DNA of 64,000 nt from Cyclobacteriaceae bacterium (GTDB lineage: Bacteria; Bacteroidota; Bacteroidia; Cytophagales; Cyclobacteriaceae): NCBI GenBank assembly GCA_958296015.1, contig CATQIH010000034.1, positions 124,001 through 188,000 of the forward strand. Reading direction: 5' to 3'. The translations under genes and the position numbers were made by a program. The notes beneath the pieces were generated by a model. The model was not told the DNA's origin and made no database searches. It worked only from the letters and a program-made list of their open reading frames with translations. Positions 35,692 through 46,117 of this stretch are shown one piece after another. Within the stretch, counting starts at the first letter, position 1, and every line of letters starts with the position of its first letter.

Positions 35692-35764
35692 AGGTGCGAT
35701 GCTAAAGCAAAGCGACAAATATAGCAAGTTTTCTGCATGAAAAAGAAGGGATGATAAGGAATGT

Positions 35765-35971
35765 GGTTATTGGGGATTGGGATTTAGGTTTTGGAAAGAA
35801 ACAATTTGGAAAGGACTTTTTATTCTTTTACGTCTTTGAGTACTTCCCTGATGGTTCAAAATTAGTTATTTTTGTTAAAAATAATAGCTACAACATAGGG
35901 AAAGGTTTGATGAGTTTGAAAAGCGGATTAACAAAGCACATGCTAATATTGAAAAGAAACTAGGTATATAA
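35765..35971 (+). other. Gene-poor stretch with a possible frameshifted small ORF
   Basis: The 300 bases upstream of dxr (35692-35991) hold G/T-rich text and two overlapping plus-strand pieces. One frame reads DFLFFYVFEYFPDGSKLVIF and the other, shifted by one base, reads RFDEFEKRINKAHANIEKKL then stops at 35971. Both pieces have protein-like composition, so a decayed gene is possible, but no start or family is clear. Confidence 0.2.
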
Positions 35972-35991
35972 AGAAGTATGCTGCTTATCTA

Positions 35992-36738
35992 CTACTTTAA
36001 TATAGACTCCAGCGTGAAAGGTTCTGATTCAACAATATTACTTTCGTTGAGTGCTCTGTCGTAAATTTGAACCCTGATTTTGAGTAATTTGTCTTTAAAA
36101 AAAGCTTCTATTGCCTTGCTTTCTATTGTATACGCTATGGTGCCGTTCCAGGGTGTTTGTGGGTAGATGGTAAAAGCCCCTAACTGGGTAGTTTGTTTTA
36201 GTTGTAGAGTTCCCAACCTTGGAAACCTACCCCCCAACGAACTCCCGCAGTTTGTTTCCATAAAATCATAATATTCAAGAGTATTCTTTTCTTTGACCAA
36301 TAGCTGTACATCAAAATTTTTGTGATATTTATTATAGTCTATTTTGACAGTATCTCCGTGTTCTAAATTTAAATAGTTCTCCAGTAAAGAGTCTCTACCA
36401 TAGACGATATAAAATGATTTACAGGAATATATATCCCGCTGTTGATCAAACTTTATAACATTGCCTGCTGCGTCTGTTTCAACAGAGAAAAACTGATAAG
36501 GATACTGAGTATCTTCTCCTATATAACTTAAGCCTAAATCTGCATCTCCGTCTCTGTAACTTATCTTTATCTTCAACACATCATAATCACCACCTTCGGT
36601 TTCATCGCTGGGTTCAAATGATATGTCTTCTAGCCCTATTCGAGGTATCTCAGAATAGGCCGGATTTTCTGATTTGTCTGTACACGATGAAAGACACCAA
36701 GCAGCAATCAGTATGATGATATGATAGTGGGTTCTCAT
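35992..36738 (-). CDS. Putative lipoprotein, Bacteroidota-type hypothetical
   Basis: The 248-residue product starts MRTHYHIIILIAAWCLSSCTD with lipobox LSSC, so it should be anchored in the cell envelope. The mature part includes ISYRDGDADLGLSYIGED and, later, GTIAYTIESKAIEAFFKDK, suggesting Ig-like beta-domains. I do not recognise a named family. It begins 6 bases after the stop of the frameshifted barrel gene and is probably co-transcribed with it. Confidence 0.78.
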   Translation of the reverse strand: MRTHYHIIILIAAWCLSSCTDKSENPAYSEIPRIGLEDISFEPSDETEGGDYDVLKIKISYRDGDADLGLSYIGEDTQYPYQFFSVETDAAGNVIKFDQQRDIYSCKSFYIVYGRDSLLENYLNLEHGDTVKIDYNKYHKNFDVQLLVKEKNTLEYYDFMETNCGSSLGGRFPRLGTLQLKQTTQLGAFTIYPQTPWNGTIAYTIESKAIEAFFKDKLLKIRVQIYDRALNESNIVESEPFTLESILK

Positions 36739-36744
36739 ATTTTC

Positions 36745-37396
36745 TTACAATGCACAGTTAACGCCCAGACGGAAAGTAGATTTGTCAAAATTAAATCCAA
36801 CCTCACTGACTACATTCCTGCCACCTGTGAAGGCAGACTGGTCATAGTAATGCACAAAAGAATTCACGCCAAAGCTGCCGTAGTGCATCTCCAGGCCAAT
36901 GCGATCGTTAATGTTGTAATTTAGCCCCAGGCTTACTGTAGCCTGCATGTTCTTCATTTTGGACTTATATATATCTTCGTTGTTGTCTGTTCCTTCCTTT
37001 ACATTACCTATACCGCCGCCAACCATACCCTGGGCAAAAATACCAAACCTATAAGCAAAATTAATGATAACGCCGTATAAGTAAGTTTACTGAATAAAGT
37101 CCTACACATGTATATTCCGTATCTCCCGACTGATTCCGTACTTTCTCGTTTTCAAAATAATAACTCAGCCCTGCCCCTAGCAACGTATTATTGTTGATAA
37201 ACACACCGTAATAGGGTAACATCTGGAGTGATGTTTGACTTGTACTTAGTACAGAACTGCCATTTGGCACCTCTGTCTTTGTATTGGTATAGTAATAATT
37301 GAGATTTATACCTACTTGTTCTCTACCGGTATTTTCCTGGGCAATAGCACGTAGCCCTATGATACAAAGTACTAATAAAAGGACGGTTCTTCGCAT
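36745..37396 (-). pseudogene. Frameshifted outer-membrane beta-barrel protein gene
   Basis: The start at ATG 37396 gives a signal peptide (MRRTVLLLVLCIIGLRAIAQ) and OmpA-like barrel strands (GINLNYYYTNTKTEVP, LLGAGLSYYFENEKV). That frame stops at 37061. A second frame, from about 37085, continues the barrel as TYLYGVIINFAYRFGIFAQG and ends with the strand STFRLGVNCAL at 36745. Joined, they make a normal barrel of about 215 residues, so one base has been gained or lost near 37085. A sequencing error is possible. It leads a pair with the lipoprotein gene 6 bases on. Confidence 0.75.
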
Positions 37397-37454
37397 ATCT
37401 TCATGTCTCCGGCAAAATTCCGTAAAACAGCCACACAAAAAAACACGGAAATCC

Positions 37455-38957
37455 TTATTCCTTACTGGTGTACTTTTCCAGCTCGTCTGCTAGTTTTCTG
37501 TCATTAGACAACCGAGGCACTTTGTTTTGGCCGCCCAGCTTGCCCTGGCTTTTCATGTATTGCTGAAAGGCTTCTTTTTGTAAAGGAATTACCTTTAACC
37601 TGCGCAATATGCTGCCGCTGATCAGGTCATCATAATAAGTGTTGAGCTTTTGCAGGTGTTCATCCAGCGTGTGCTCAAAGGCATTCATATCATCAGGCAG
37701 ACGTTCAAATTCTACATACCACTCGTGCAAAGGCAGTCCTTCTTTGGGGGTGACCTGGGGTGCCACGGTAAACTCGGTGATCTCGGCTTCCGGATATTGC
37801 TGCAAGGTCAGGCGCATGGCTTTTTCTACTTCCTCACCAATGACATGCTCACCAAAGGCAGAAATAAAATGCTTGATACGTCCGGTGACAACAATCCGAT
37901 AAGGATTTTTAGAAACAAACTTCACCGTATCGCCAATGGAATAGCCCCACAACCCGGCGTTGCTGCTGATGATCAGCGCATAGTTTTCGCCCAGTTGCAC
38001 ATCGTGAATGCTCAGACGGGTCGGGTTATCATCAAAATATTCGGCTACCGGAATAAACTCAAAGAAAATGCCGGTGTTCAGCAACAACAACAAGCCTTCT
38101 TCCTGCTGTGCATCCTGGTAAGCAATAAAACCTTCGGAAGCCGGATAGGTTTCTATGGAATCCACAGGTCGACCGATTGTCTGAAACAGCTTGTTACGAT
38201 ATGGTGCAAAGTTCACCCCGCCATAAACCAGCACCGACAGGTTGGGAAATATCTCACCGATAGGTCTGCCTTTCTTTTTCACCAGCCAGTCGAAATACAT
38301 CTGCATCCAGGGCGGAATGCCCGAGATCAGCGTCAGGTTTTTATTCATGGTTTCTTCCACGATCATGCCCAGCTTAGTTTCCCAGTCTTCAATGCAGTTA
38401 GTCGTATAGCTAGGCAACTGGTTGGTACGCAGATAGGCGGGCACATGATGGTTGACCAGTCCGGATAAGCGTCCGGTAGGAATGCCATGCTGTTCTGTGA
38501 GCGTAGGACTGCCGGAGAGGAAGATCAGGTTACCATCCAAGAACTGGCCATTGCCGGTTTCATGCACATAGTTGAGCAGCGCATTGCGGGCAGAGTTGAT
38601 ATGGTTGGGGACAGATTCTTTGGTAATAGGAATATACTTGGTGCCGGATGTGGTGCCGGATGTTTTGGCAAAATAGGCGGGCTTGCCTGGCCAGAGCACA
38701 TCGGGCTGGCCTGCCACCACTTTTTTGATATAAGGACTCAGTGCTTCATAATCGCGGACAGGTACATGCTGCTTAAAATCATCATAGCTTCGGATATCGG
38801 CAAAAGCATGGTCTTTGCCAAAAATGGTATCTTTGGCTTGTTGGATAATACTTTGAAAAACCTTATCCTGTGTTGCTTCAGGTTGGCTACTCCACTGTTG
38901 CTGCTGGCGCACAACATAGGCTGCCAAAGGTTTACTCAATGCCGATCTGATTCCCAT
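37455..38957 (-). CDS. GH3-family acyl-acid amido synthetase-like protein
   Basis: The 500-residue protein belongs to the GH3 fold of the acyl-adenylate-forming superfamily, known from plant auxin-conjugating enzymes and common in Bacteroidota. Motifs include YFAKTSGTTSGTKYIPIT (phosphate-binding loop near residue 100), VYGGVNFAPYRN, YPASEGFIAYQD and YSIGDTVKFVSKNPYRI. The family adenylates a carboxylic acid and joins it to an amine or amino acid. The bacterial substrates are unknown. It is divergent from the ERCC4 nuclease gene 73 bases away. Confidence 0.9.
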   Translation of the reverse strand: MGIRSALSKPLAAYVVRQQQQWSSQPEATQDKVFQSIIQQAKDTIFGKDHAFADIRSYDDFKQHVPVRDYEALSPYIKKVVAGQPDVLWPGKPAYFAKTSGTTSGTKYIPITKESVPNHINSARNALLNYVHETGNGQFLDGNLIFLSGSPTLTEQHGIPTGRLSGLVNHHVPAYLRTNQLPSYTTNCIEDWETKLGMIVEETMNKNLTLISGIPPWMQMYFDWLVKKKGRPIGEIFPNLSVLVYGGVNFAPYRNKLFQTIGRPVDSIETYPASEGFIAYQDAQQEEGLLLLLNTGIFFEFIPVAEYFDDNPTRLSIHDVQLGENYALIISSNAGLWGYSIGDTVKFVSKNPYRIVVTGRIKHFISAFGEHVIGEEVEKAMRLTLQQYPEAEITEFTVAPQVTPKEGLPLHEWYVEFERLPDDMNAFEHTLDEHLQKLNTYYDDLISGSILRRLKVIPLQKEAFQQYMKSQGKLGGQNKVPRLSNDRKLADELEKYTSKE

Positions 38958-39030
38958 AACTTACTGTTTTGTATGATAATTCTGCCTGCAAACATAACCA
39001 TACGATTGTTCTTATAAAAAATAACGTACC

Positions 39031-39705
39031 ATGAAAATCCTTATTGACGACCGGGAACACAGCAGCGATGTGGCCGACTGGTTGCGTAAAGAAAAAGATG
39101 TTGAAATCATACTGCAACGTTTGTCTGCCGGAGATTATATGGTAGACGACCGGTTGATTTTCGAGCGTAAGACCTTACCTGATTTTGCGGCATCTATCAA
39201 GGACGGGCGATTGTTTGTACAGATGCATCGCCTAAAGCAATCCGGTAAAAAGTGCGCCTTGTTGCTGGAAGGCACTTCTACAGCACTGCAAAATAGTCAG
39301 ATGCGCCGCGAAGCTTTGCAGGGAGCTTTGGTACACATTGCATTGCAGATGGAGATTCCCATATTACGGTCTATGCACGCGCAGGAAAGTGCCAGCCTCA
39401 TGCTCTATGCAGCCCGGCAAGTGGCTACATCAACAGAGAAAAACCACATCGTTAAAAGGCATCAGCCACATAAGATTGGCAGCAAGCAGCAAAGACAACT
39501 CTATCTATTGCAGGGGCTACCGGGTATAGGCACGCAACGGGCAAAAGCTTTGCTGGATAAATTTGGAAGCATCGAGAAAATGCTGATGGCCGATGAAAAG
39601 GCCCTTACCAGCATCCCAGGTATCGGTCGCCGCACTTTCCAGGATATACAATGGATCTTGAAGGAAGATGATATGGCGTATGGTCAGGAATTCTTTGATT
39701 TGTAA
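39031..39705 (+). CDS. ERCC4-domain (XPF/MUS81-like) nuclease with helix-hairpin-helix domain
   Basis: The 224-residue protein opens KILIDDREHSSDVADWL and carries the nuclease signature FERKTLPDFAASI (ERKxxxD) near residues 48-60. The C-terminal third has tandem helix-hairpin-helix motifs, LPGIGTQRAKALLDKFGS and IPGIGRRTFQDI. This is the architecture of archaeal XPF and eukaryotic MUS81 partners that cut branched DNA, here without the helicase part. In bacteria it is uncommon but known in Bacteroidota and phages. It is probably a repair or recombination nuclease. Confidence 0.9.
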   Translation: MKILIDDREHSSDVADWLRKEKDVEIILQRLSAGDYMVDDRLIFERKTLPDFAASIKDGRLFVQMHRLKQSGKKCALLLEGTSTALQNSQMRREALQGALVHIALQMEIPILRSMHAQESASLMLYAARQVATSTEKNHIVKRHQPHKIGSKQQRQLYLLQGLPGIGTQRAKALLDKFGSIEKMLMADEKALTSIPGIGRRTFQDIQWILKEDDMAYGQEFFDL

Positions 39706-39760
39706 GCTGTACAAGAATTTAACTTATTGAAATTTGTTATCTTTACATAAAACAAACATT

Positions 39761-40384
39761 ATGGAGTCAAGAGAAGTATTGCTGGAGCAGTTAAGAGCTG
39801 CTCCTGATGCCTTGCTGCTGATAGAAGAACTACAGCAAAATATTGCCAAAGAAGCTAAGGAGCGGCAAAAATTTTATGAACTGGTACATGAAAATATAAA
39901 GGCCGAATTTATTAACGGAGAAATTATACTACATTCTCCAGTAAAAATGCGGCATTGGGAGGTATCTGCTAATCTTTCCGCTTTATTAATTTCTTATGTA
40001 AAAACAAACCGTTTGGGTAAAGTAGGTGTCGAGAAAGTAATGATACGGCTTACCCGCAACGACTATGAACCTGATATTTGTTTCTTTGCCCAAGAAAAGG
40101 TTAAGAATTTTACAGCTGACCAGATGCTGTTTCCTGCTCCTGACTTTGTCGTAGAAATTATTTCACCTTCAACGGAGAAAGTTGATCGTCATGAAAAATT
40201 TATTGACTATGCTGCGCATGGCGTGGGTGAATACTGGATCATTGACCCTGATAAACAAACCCTGGAACAGTATAGCCTGGAAGGAAGAAGCTACCAGCTA
40301 CAACAAAAGCTGGTAAAAAAAGGCATGGTTGAATCGTTGGTAGTCAATGGATTTGAGGTAGATCTGGCTATTTTATTTACCTGA
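39761..40384 (+). CDS. Uma2-family endonuclease-like protein (DUF820)
   Basis: Started at ATG 39761, the 207-residue protein contains the DUF820/Uma2 restriction-endonuclease-like fold: GEIILHSPVKMRHWEVSANL, YEPDICFFAQE, DFVVEIISPST and YWIIDPDKQTLEQY. The catalytic residues are probably the Asp of EPDI, the Glu of VVEI and the following Ser/Thr-Lys segment. Families of these occur in many copies in cyanobacteria and Bacteroidota; their function is not established. TATCTTTA at 39740 lies near the expected -7 promoter position. Confidence 0.85.
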   Translation: MESREVLLEQLRAAPDALLLIEELQQNIAKEAKERQKFYELVHENIKAEFINGEIILHSPVKMRHWEVSANLSALLISYVKTNRLGKVGVEKVMIRLTRNDYEPDICFFAQEKVKNFTADQMLFPAPDFVVEIISPSTEKVDRHEKFIDYAAHGVGEYWIIDPDKQTLEQYSLEGRSYQLQQKLVKKGMVESLVVNGFEVDLAILFT

Positions 40385-40397
40385 AATCTACATAAAA

Positions 40398-40421
40398 AAA
40401 GCCCTTACAATGAAGGGCTTT
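40398..40421. terminator. Bidirectional terminator between Uma2 gene and rplT
   Basis: A perfect 9-bp stem, AAAGCCCTT (40398-40406) with AAGGGCTTT (40413-40421), has a 6-base loop. It is flanked by A's on the left and TCTT on the right, and sits between convergent genes. Confidence 0.8.
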
Positions 40422-40441
40422 CTTATCAATATAATGATGTA

Positions 40442-40786
40442 TTATTTGAGTTGTTTTACCACAGCTTCAAAAGCATCCGGGTGATTCATGGCCAAATCTG
40501 CCAGTACTTTTCTATTCAGATCGATGCCCGCTGTTTTCAGAGCACCCATGAGTTGTGAGTACGACATGCCATGCTCACGGGCACCTGCGTTGATACGCTG
40601 AATCCAAAGCGCACGAAACTCTCTTTTCTTGGCCTTTCTGTCGCGGTATGCATACTGCATCCCTTTTTCTACTTTGTTTTTCGCAACAGTCCATACATTA
40701 CTACCGCGGCCCCAATAGCCTTTCGCTTTTTTGAGGACTTTCTTTCTTCTAGCTCTTGAAGCTACGTGATTTACTGATCTCGGCAT
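40442..40786 (-). CDS. rplT: 50S ribosomal protein L20
   Basis: L20 binds 23S rRNA early in large-subunit assembly. The 114-residue, Lys/Arg-rich protein has the standard start [25 protein letters not shown] (from residue 2, quoted in part) and the typical [15 protein letters not shown] and [14 protein letters not shown] segments, at normal length. It is the last gene of the infC-rpmI-rplT cluster, 86 bases after rpmI, and a terminator follows. Confidence 0.97.
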   Translation of the reverse strand: MPRSVNHVASRARRKKVLKKAKGYWGRGSNVWTVAKNKVEKGMQYAYRDRKAKKREFRALWIQRINAGAREHGMSYSQLMGALKTAGIDLNRKVLADLAMNHPDAFEAVVKQLK

Positions 40787-40872
40787 TTAAATAAGTGTTT
40801 TTTGAATTTTTGGCGGTTCTGTTGAACGCTTTCATACCAAATTTCTGGTGAACGATGTAACCTTAGAAAAGA

Positions 40873-41067
40873 TTAAATATGGAGCATATGTTTTACACGG
40901 CTCTCATCCGACTTATGCACCAGCGTCATATGCGTAAGGTTTTTCTTGCGCTTGGTGCTCTTTTTAGTCAGAATGTGGCTCTTAAAAGCATGCTTTCTTT
41001 TAATCTTTCCGGTCCCAGTCAGTTTGAACCTTTTCTTGGCACCTGACTTGGTTTTAACTTTCGGCAT
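40873..41067 (-). CDS. rpmI: 50S ribosomal protein L35
   Basis: The 64-residue basic protein starts [20 protein letters not shown] and contains [15 protein letters not shown], diagnostic of L35. It lies between infC (26 bases upstream) and rplT in the conserved order. The stretch [17 protein letters not shown] at the end is normal for Bacteroidota. Confidence 0.97.
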   Translation of the reverse strand: MPKVKTKSGAKKRFKLTGTGKIKRKHAFKSHILTKKSTKRKKNLTHMTLVHKSDESRVKHMLHI

Positions 41068-41093
41068 TTTTATATATAATTTGAGTGAAAATA

Positions 41094-41645
41094 CTATTTC
41101 TTTTTGGCCGCCTTGGCTGCCAGCATCACATACATCCGCTTACCCATCATCTTGGGCATTTCTTCTACTTTGCCGTATTCTTCGAGTTCCTGCGCAAACT
41201 TAAGCAACAACATTTCTCCGCGGTCTTTGAATACAATAGAACGACCTACAAAGTGGACGTACGCTTTAACTTTGGCACCATCTTCCAAAAAACCTCTCGC
41301 ATGTTTTAGCTTAAACTCAAAATCGTGGTCATCTGTGTTAGGACCAAACCTGATTTCTTTAACTACTGTTCTCTGAGCTTTGGCTTTGATCTCTTTTTGC
41401 TTTTTCTTTTGTTCATATTTGAACTTAGAATAATCTATAATTTTGCAAACAGGTGGGTCAGCTTTGGGTGAAATCTCTACCAAATCCAGGTTTTGTTCCT
41501 GCGCCAGCTTGCGGGCAGTATTGACATCATGGATTTCGTTATCAGCATTCTCACCAACTACACGTACAAACCTGGCATGGATACGCTCATTGACTCTGTA
41601 GGGCTCTTCCCTACGGACGAAATTTCTTTTTTTGAATTTGTTAAT
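41094..41645 (-). CDS. infC: Translation initiation factor IF-3, with a probable AUU start codon
   Basis: IF-3 keeps ribosomal subunits apart and checks the start codon. The frame ends at 41094 and the C-domain ([21 protein letters not shown]) is intact. Upstream of the first ATG- or TTG-type start the same frame encodes the essential N-domain ([20 protein letters not shown], then [19 protein letters not shown]). The only plausible start before the in-frame TAG is ATT at 41645-41643, giving 183 residues, the family's usual length. AUU starts are the known autoregulatory feature of infC in other bacteria. It follows thrS by 129 bases. Confidence 0.92.
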   Translation of the reverse strand: MNKFKKRNFVRREEPYRVNERIHARFVRVVGENADNEIHDVNTARKLAQEQNLDLVEISPKADPPVCKIIDYSKFKYEQKKKQKEIKAKAQRTVVKEIRFGPNTDDHDFEFKLKHARGFLEDGAKVKAYVHFVGRSIVFKDRGEMLLLKFAQELEEYGKVEEMPKMMGKRMYVMLAAKAAKKK

Positions 41646-41774
41646 GGTTATCTTCTATTTAGTTCTAAAATATTTCGCAAATATCGGGATTATCTGACAA
41701 TATCAAACAATCATCTTTATTATTAATACCGAAAACAGGGTACAAAGTTCAATCAACTTTTATTTTTAGTTAAA

Positions 41775-43715
41775 TCAATGATGAATTTTTGCCCGTTCCT
41801 GGAAAAACGAAACGAAATCGCTGATAGAAAAGCTGCCCAGATCGCCCTCGCCGTGCTTTCTGGCAGATACAGTACCCTGCTCTTCCTCCTTTTCTCCTGC
41901 TATGAGCATAAAAGGAATTTTGGAAACCTCTGCATCTCGTATCTTACGTCCGATTTTCTCATCACGGTGGTCAATGTGCCCCCTAATGTCATTTTCTTCC
42001 AGCTGCTGCAATACTGCTTCGGCGTAGCCTGCATATTTTTCAGAAATAGGCAGCACAATCACCTGTTCGGGTGCCAGCCACAGTGGCAAATCGCCACCTG
42101 TATGCTCCAGCAAAATAGCCACAAATCTTTCCATAGAACCAAAGGGTGCGCGGTGGATCATCACCGGACGGTGTTTCTGGTTATCTGCTCCGATGTAGGT
42201 CAGATCAAAACGCTCCGGCAGGTTGTAGTCTACCTGAATAGTGCCCAGCTGCCACTGTCGGCCCAGGGCATCGCGTACCATAAAGTCTAGCTTGGGTCCG
42301 TAGAATGCCGCTTCGCCGTATTCCGTCACGGTGCTTAGCTTTTTCTCGGCGGCAGCTTCCACAATGGCCTGCTCTGCCAGTTCCCAGTTTTCATCGCTGC
42401 CAATATATTTGGAACGGTCTTCTTTATCACGTAGAGAAATCTGTGCGGTAAAATTCTCAAATCCCAGGTTGTTAAACACATACAACACCAGGTCAATCAC
42501 CTTCTTAAATTCATCTTTGAGCTGATCAGGACTGCAAAATATATGGGCATCATCCTGGGTAAAGCCTCTCACCCGGGTCAGTCCGTGCAGTTCTCCGCTT
42601 TGCTCGTAGCGATAGACCGTACCAAACTCGGCATACCGGAGCGGCAGCTCTTTGTAGGAGTGCGGACGGGCGTTGTACATCTCACAATGGTGCGGACAGT
42701 TCATGGGTTTCAGCAGAAATTCTTCGTCCTCGTGCGGTGTTTTGATCGGCTGAAACGAATCTTTGCCATATTTTTCATAGTGCCCGGAAGTCACATACAA
42801 CTGCTTCTGACCAATATGCGGAGAAATCACCTGCTGATAGCCCGCTTTGGTTTGTGCTTTTTTCAGAAAGTTTTCTAACCTTTCTCTGATGATCACTCCT
42901 TTGGGCAACCACAGTGGCAAGCCGGCTCCTACTTTTTCTGAAAAGGTGAAAAGCTCCAGTTCTTTGCCCAGCTTGCGGTGGTCTCTTTTCTTGGCTTCTT
43001 CCAGCAAAGTAAGGTATTCCTGCAACTCTTTCTGCTTGGGGAAAGTGATGCCATATAGCCTGGTGAGCTGCTTGTTGTGTTCATTGCCACGCCAGTAGGC
43101 ACCTGCAATATTCATCAGCTTCACAGCTTTGATGAAACCGGTGTGTGGAATGTGCGGCCCACGGCACAGATCGGTGAAGTTGCCCTGCTCATAGAAAGTG
43201 ATGGTGCCGTCCTGCAAATCTTTGAGCAGGTCGAGCTTGTATTCGTCCCCTTTTTTAGTGAAATACTCTATGGCAGAAGGCTTATCAATGGGAATGCGCT
43301 TGTATTCGTTTTTCTGACGAGCCAACTCCAGCATCTTTTCTTCGATGCGCGGCAGGTCTTCTGCGCTGAATGCCCTGTCGCCAAAATCCACATCATAATA
43401 AAATCCGTTTTCGATGGGCGGACCAATACCAAGTTTGATGCCCGGAAACAAGGCTTCCAGAGCCTCCGCCATTAGGTGGGCCGAAGAATGCCAAAAGGTA
43501 GATTTACCCTGCAAATCGTTCCAGGTGAGCAATTGCAGGTCTGTATCGGCATTGATAGGCCGGAAGGCATCCCATACTTCGCCGTTTACTTTGGCTGCCA
43601 GTACATTGCGGGCCAGCCCTTCGCTGATACCCTGTGCTACTTCCAAACCGGTGACGCCTTTAGGATATTGTTTGATACTTCCGTCAGGTAGTGTAATGTT
43701 AATTTGCTCAATCAT
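41775..43715 (-). CDS. thrS: Threonyl-tRNA synthetase
   Basis: The 646-residue enzyme charges tRNA-Thr. It has the TGS domain ([18 protein letters not shown]), the editing domain, and the class II catalytic core with zinc ligand Cys in [13 protein letters not shown], motif 2 [15 protein letters not shown] and motif 3 [17 protein letters not shown], then the anticodon-binding domain. It leads the infC-rpmI-rplT genes, the conserved order, and begins 4 bases after the TPR lipoprotein gene's stop, so that gene is likely in the same transcript. Confidence 0.97.
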   Translation of the reverse strand: MIEQINITLPDGSIKQYPKGVTGLEVAQGISEGLARNVLAAKVNGEVWDAFRPINADTDLQLLTWNDLQGKSTFWHSSAHLMAEALEALFPGIKLGIGPPIENGFYYDVDFGDRAFSAEDLPRIEEKMLELARQKNEYKRIPIDKPSAIEYFTKKGDEYKLDLLKDLQDGTITFYEQGNFTDLCRGPHIPHTGFIKAVKLMNIAGAYWRGNEHNKQLTRLYGITFPKQKELQEYLTLLEEAKKRDHRKLGKELELFTFSEKVGAGLPLWLPKGVIIRERLENFLKKAQTKAGYQQVISPHIGQKQLYVTSGHYEKYGKDSFQPIKTPHEDEEFLLKPMNCPHHCEMYNARPHSYKELPLRYAEFGTVYRYEQSGELHGLTRVRGFTQDDAHIFCSPDQLKDEFKKVIDLVLYVFNNLGFENFTAQISLRDKEDRSKYIGSDENWELAEQAIVEAAAEKKLSTVTEYGEAAFYGPKLDFMVRDALGRQWQLGTIQVDYNLPERFDLTYIGADNQKHRPVMIHRAPFGSMERFVAILLEHTGGDLPLWLAPEQVIVLPISEKYAGYAEAVLQQLEENDIRGHIDHRDEKIGRKIRDAEVSKIPFMLIAGEKEEEQGTVSARKHGEGDLGSFSISDFVSFFQERAKIHH

Positions 43716-43719
43716 GCTG

Positions 43720-44856
43720 TTATTCTTCGCTACCAGGAGAGATAGTTTGTATCGGAACGATGCCTCTTTTGAGTTCTATCAGTTCTTGCTCCTGTTGTTT
43801 TTCCCACAAATATGCAACTTTTCTTTTAAGATTGGTTAGTTCTTCTAAGGCAATTTTGTGCAGGCTCTCCTGGTAGAGAGAATCCATTTCTGTGATATCC
43901 TCATAGGTCTTGATGGCAGACTGGTAGCTCCTGCGGCGGTCGTAAATCCGCGCCAGCGTCAGCATCGGCTCTTTGTTGCTGGGTTCCAGTTCCACCATTT
44001 GCTGCGCATAAAAAGTGGCTGAATCATAGGCATTCCGCTTAAAGTACCAGTCTTTCAGCTCATGGAATACATCAAACCTATCCACCTCATGGCTGTCTTT
44101 GATGGTGTACAAAATGGCTCTGGCAGAATCTTCGTTGCCCGTATGGCGCAGGATTCTGGCCTGCAACAGTCGCATTTGGTCATCTGGCTTCTGGCTGGAC
44201 AGGCTTCTTTCCATATAGGTTCTGGCTTTTTGATAATTTCCGGAGTTGGTGTAGAGCGTAATCAGTTCGCCATAAGCCTCAGCAGCAGGCGCGCCCAGGC
44301 TAATGCTCTTGAGCAGGTTTTTTTCTGCACTCACGGTGTCTTTGCTGGCTGCCAGTGCCAGTCCTTTTCTCAGGTAGTTTTTGTAATTCTTTGGTGCCAG
44401 GTACAGGGCACTGTCGCTATAGAGCAAGGCTTCCTGAAAATAGTGGCTTTGCAGACTAGCCTCGGCCAGCACCTCATATAGTTCTACACTTTTCAGTCCG
44501 GCTTCAGCTGCTTCCTTGGCTTCCTGGAAAGCTTCTCGGTACCGGTTTTTCTGCAAATAAGCCCTGGCTTTCACCAACCGATAAGACGCTCCTGCTCCTT
44601 TGATGTCAATGGCTTTCTGGATGGAAGACAGTGCCTGGTTGGGCTGTTTCTCCTTCAGCAGCAAATCAGCTTTCCGGTAGTAAGCACTGGCATTATCAGG
44701 CTCCCGTGCAATGGTTTCATCCAGCGAGGCCAGGGCATAGTCCACGTAAGCCTCATCTTGCTGAGGCAGAGCGGGAATTTCGTGTCTGATACGTTCATGG
44801 CAGGCAAACAGAGAGCCGGCAATGAATAATAGCATGATGTAATGAAGACTGCGCAT
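43720..44856 (-). CDS. TPR-repeat lipoprotein upstream of thrS
   Basis: The 378-residue product starts [21 protein letters not shown] with lipobox LFAC. The mature part consists of about nine tetratricopeptide repeats (for example [20 protein letters not shown] and [18 protein letters not shown]) and ends in a charged helix with [15 protein letters not shown] lipoproteins scaffold envelope complexes; the partner is unknown. It is placed directly ahead of thrS with a 4-base gap, an unusual companion for a translation operon. Confidence 0.85.
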   Translation of the reverse strand: MRSLHYIMLLFIAGSLFACHERIRHEIPALPQQDEAYVDYALASLDETIAREPDNASAYYRKADLLLKEKQPNQALSSIQKAIDIKGAGASYRLVKARAYLQKNRYREAFQEAKEAAEAGLKSVELYEVLAEASLQSHYFQEALLYSDSALYLAPKNYKNYLRKGLALAASKDTVSAEKNLLKSISLGAPAAEAYGELITLYTNSGNYQKARTYMERSLSSQKPDDQMRLLQARILRHTGNEDSARAILYTIKDSHEVDRFDVFHELKDWYFKRNAYDSATFYAQQMVELEPSNKEPMLTLARIYDRRRSYQSAIKTYEDITEMDSLYQESLHKIALEELTNLKRKVAYLWEKQQEQELIELKRGIVPIQTISPGSEE

Positions 44857-44968
44857 GTGGTTTGATCAGTGGTTAACCCGGATACGTCTGTCGTGGTATA
44901 TTCAGCACGAAGTATCCGGTGTGGTTTTCGGTAACATCAAAGCAATTTTCGTGAAAAACAGGTGCACT

Positions 44969-45934
44969 TTATCTGTAAAAGCTCTTCACATCTGTCATTT
45001 TATTTTTTTCTCCTGCATATGTAGCATAATCAAAGCCCGGCTGAAGGCTATAGGAGCCTACTTCACCCTTTTTGTTGAGTGCCAGAAAGCCTATCTGAAA
45101 ATCTTTCGAGTTTTTTTGCCTGGCTATTCTTTTGATCGCAGTCTCGCAGGCTTCCTGTGGAGAAAGTCCCTGCCGCATCAGCTCGACGATGAGATGTGAG
45201 CCGCAGACTTTGATCACAGCTTCTCCAAGCCCGGTAGCCGTGGCTGCGCCCACTTCATTGTCCACGTACAGCCCTGCCCCGATGATGGGCGAGTCTCCTA
45301 CCCTGCCCCGCATCTTGTAGGCCAGGCCGCTGGTGGTGCAGGCACCCGACAGGTTACCATCGGCATCCAGTGCCACCATGCCAATGGTATCGTGGTTTTC
45401 TATATTGATGACCGGTTCGTAGTGAGAAGTTTCCAGCCACTTTTCCCATTCCTTTTTTGCGCGTTCGGTCAGCAGGTTCTGCGGCTGGAAGCCCTGGTCT
45501 ATGGCAAACTGACGGGCACCGGAACCGACCAGCATCACGTGTGGTGTTTTTTCCATCACAGCACGCGCTACGGAGATAGGATGCAGAATATCTTCCAGGG
45601 CAGCTACCGCACCGGCATTACCGGTTTCGTCCATGATGCAGGCATCCAGGGTGACGTGCCCTTCCCTATCGGGCAATCCTCCAATGCCCACCGACAGGTT
45701 GCTTTCATCGGCTTCGGTCACCATCACACCTGCTTCTACGGCATCCAGTGCGCTGCCGCCTTTGGAAAGTATCTTCCAGGCGGCCTCATTGGCTGCCAGA
45801 CCATGCTGCCAGGTGGAAACTACGATGGGTTTGCGTGCCTGTCCGGCAGATGCAAAGGCTTTGGGCAGGCTGATACTGCTTACGGTGAGGGTACTCAAGG
45901 TTAGTTTTTTCAGAAAGGATCTTCTTTTGCTCAT
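44969..45934 (-). CDS. N4-(beta-N-acetylglucosaminyl)-L-asparaginase / isoaspartyl peptidase family
   Basis: The 321-residue precursor opens with a Tat-type signal (MSKRRSFLKKLTLSTLTVSS). As an Ntn hydrolase it should cut itself before the Thr in NHDTIGMVALD near residue 148, leaving alpha and beta chains. The substrate loops KMRGRVGDSPIIGAGLY and ATGLGEAVIKVCG match glycosylasparaginases, which release GlcNAc from asparagine of glycopeptides. Export suggests periplasmic use on glycopeptides or beta-aspartyl peptides. Confidence 0.9.
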   Translation of the reverse strand: MSKRRSFLKKLTLSTLTVSSISLPKAFASAGQARKPIVVSTWQHGLAANEAAWKILSKGGSALDAVEAGVMVTEADESNLSVGIGGLPDREGHVTLDACIMDETGNAGAVAALEDILHPISVARAVMEKTPHVMLVGSGARQFAIDQGFQPQNLLTERAKKEWEKWLETSHYEPVINIENHDTIGMVALDADGNLSGACTTSGLAYKMRGRVGDSPIIGAGLYVDNEVGAATATGLGEAVIKVCGSHLIVELMRQGLSPQEACETAIKRIARQKNSKDFQIGFLALNKKGEVGSYSLQPGFDYATYAGEKNKMTDVKSFYR

Positions 45935-46117
45935 CGGTTTTTAGGAAAGGGGTTAGATTTTTGTGTGTTTAACGCTGCTTGTTATAAAATATGCCTTTGA
46001 GTTGACAAAGGCAGCGATGGATTCAAACGCATCGCTGTACAAAGTCTGTGTCACTAAAGTAAGAAACTTTTACATGAGGCACTCAATACCTGGTTCATTC
46101 GTTGAGATAAAAAGTTT

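Noticed and set aside
37650-38468. 272-residue plus-strand frame opposite the GH3 gene
   Set aside because: Shadow of the GH3 coding sequence, with no recognisable protein features.
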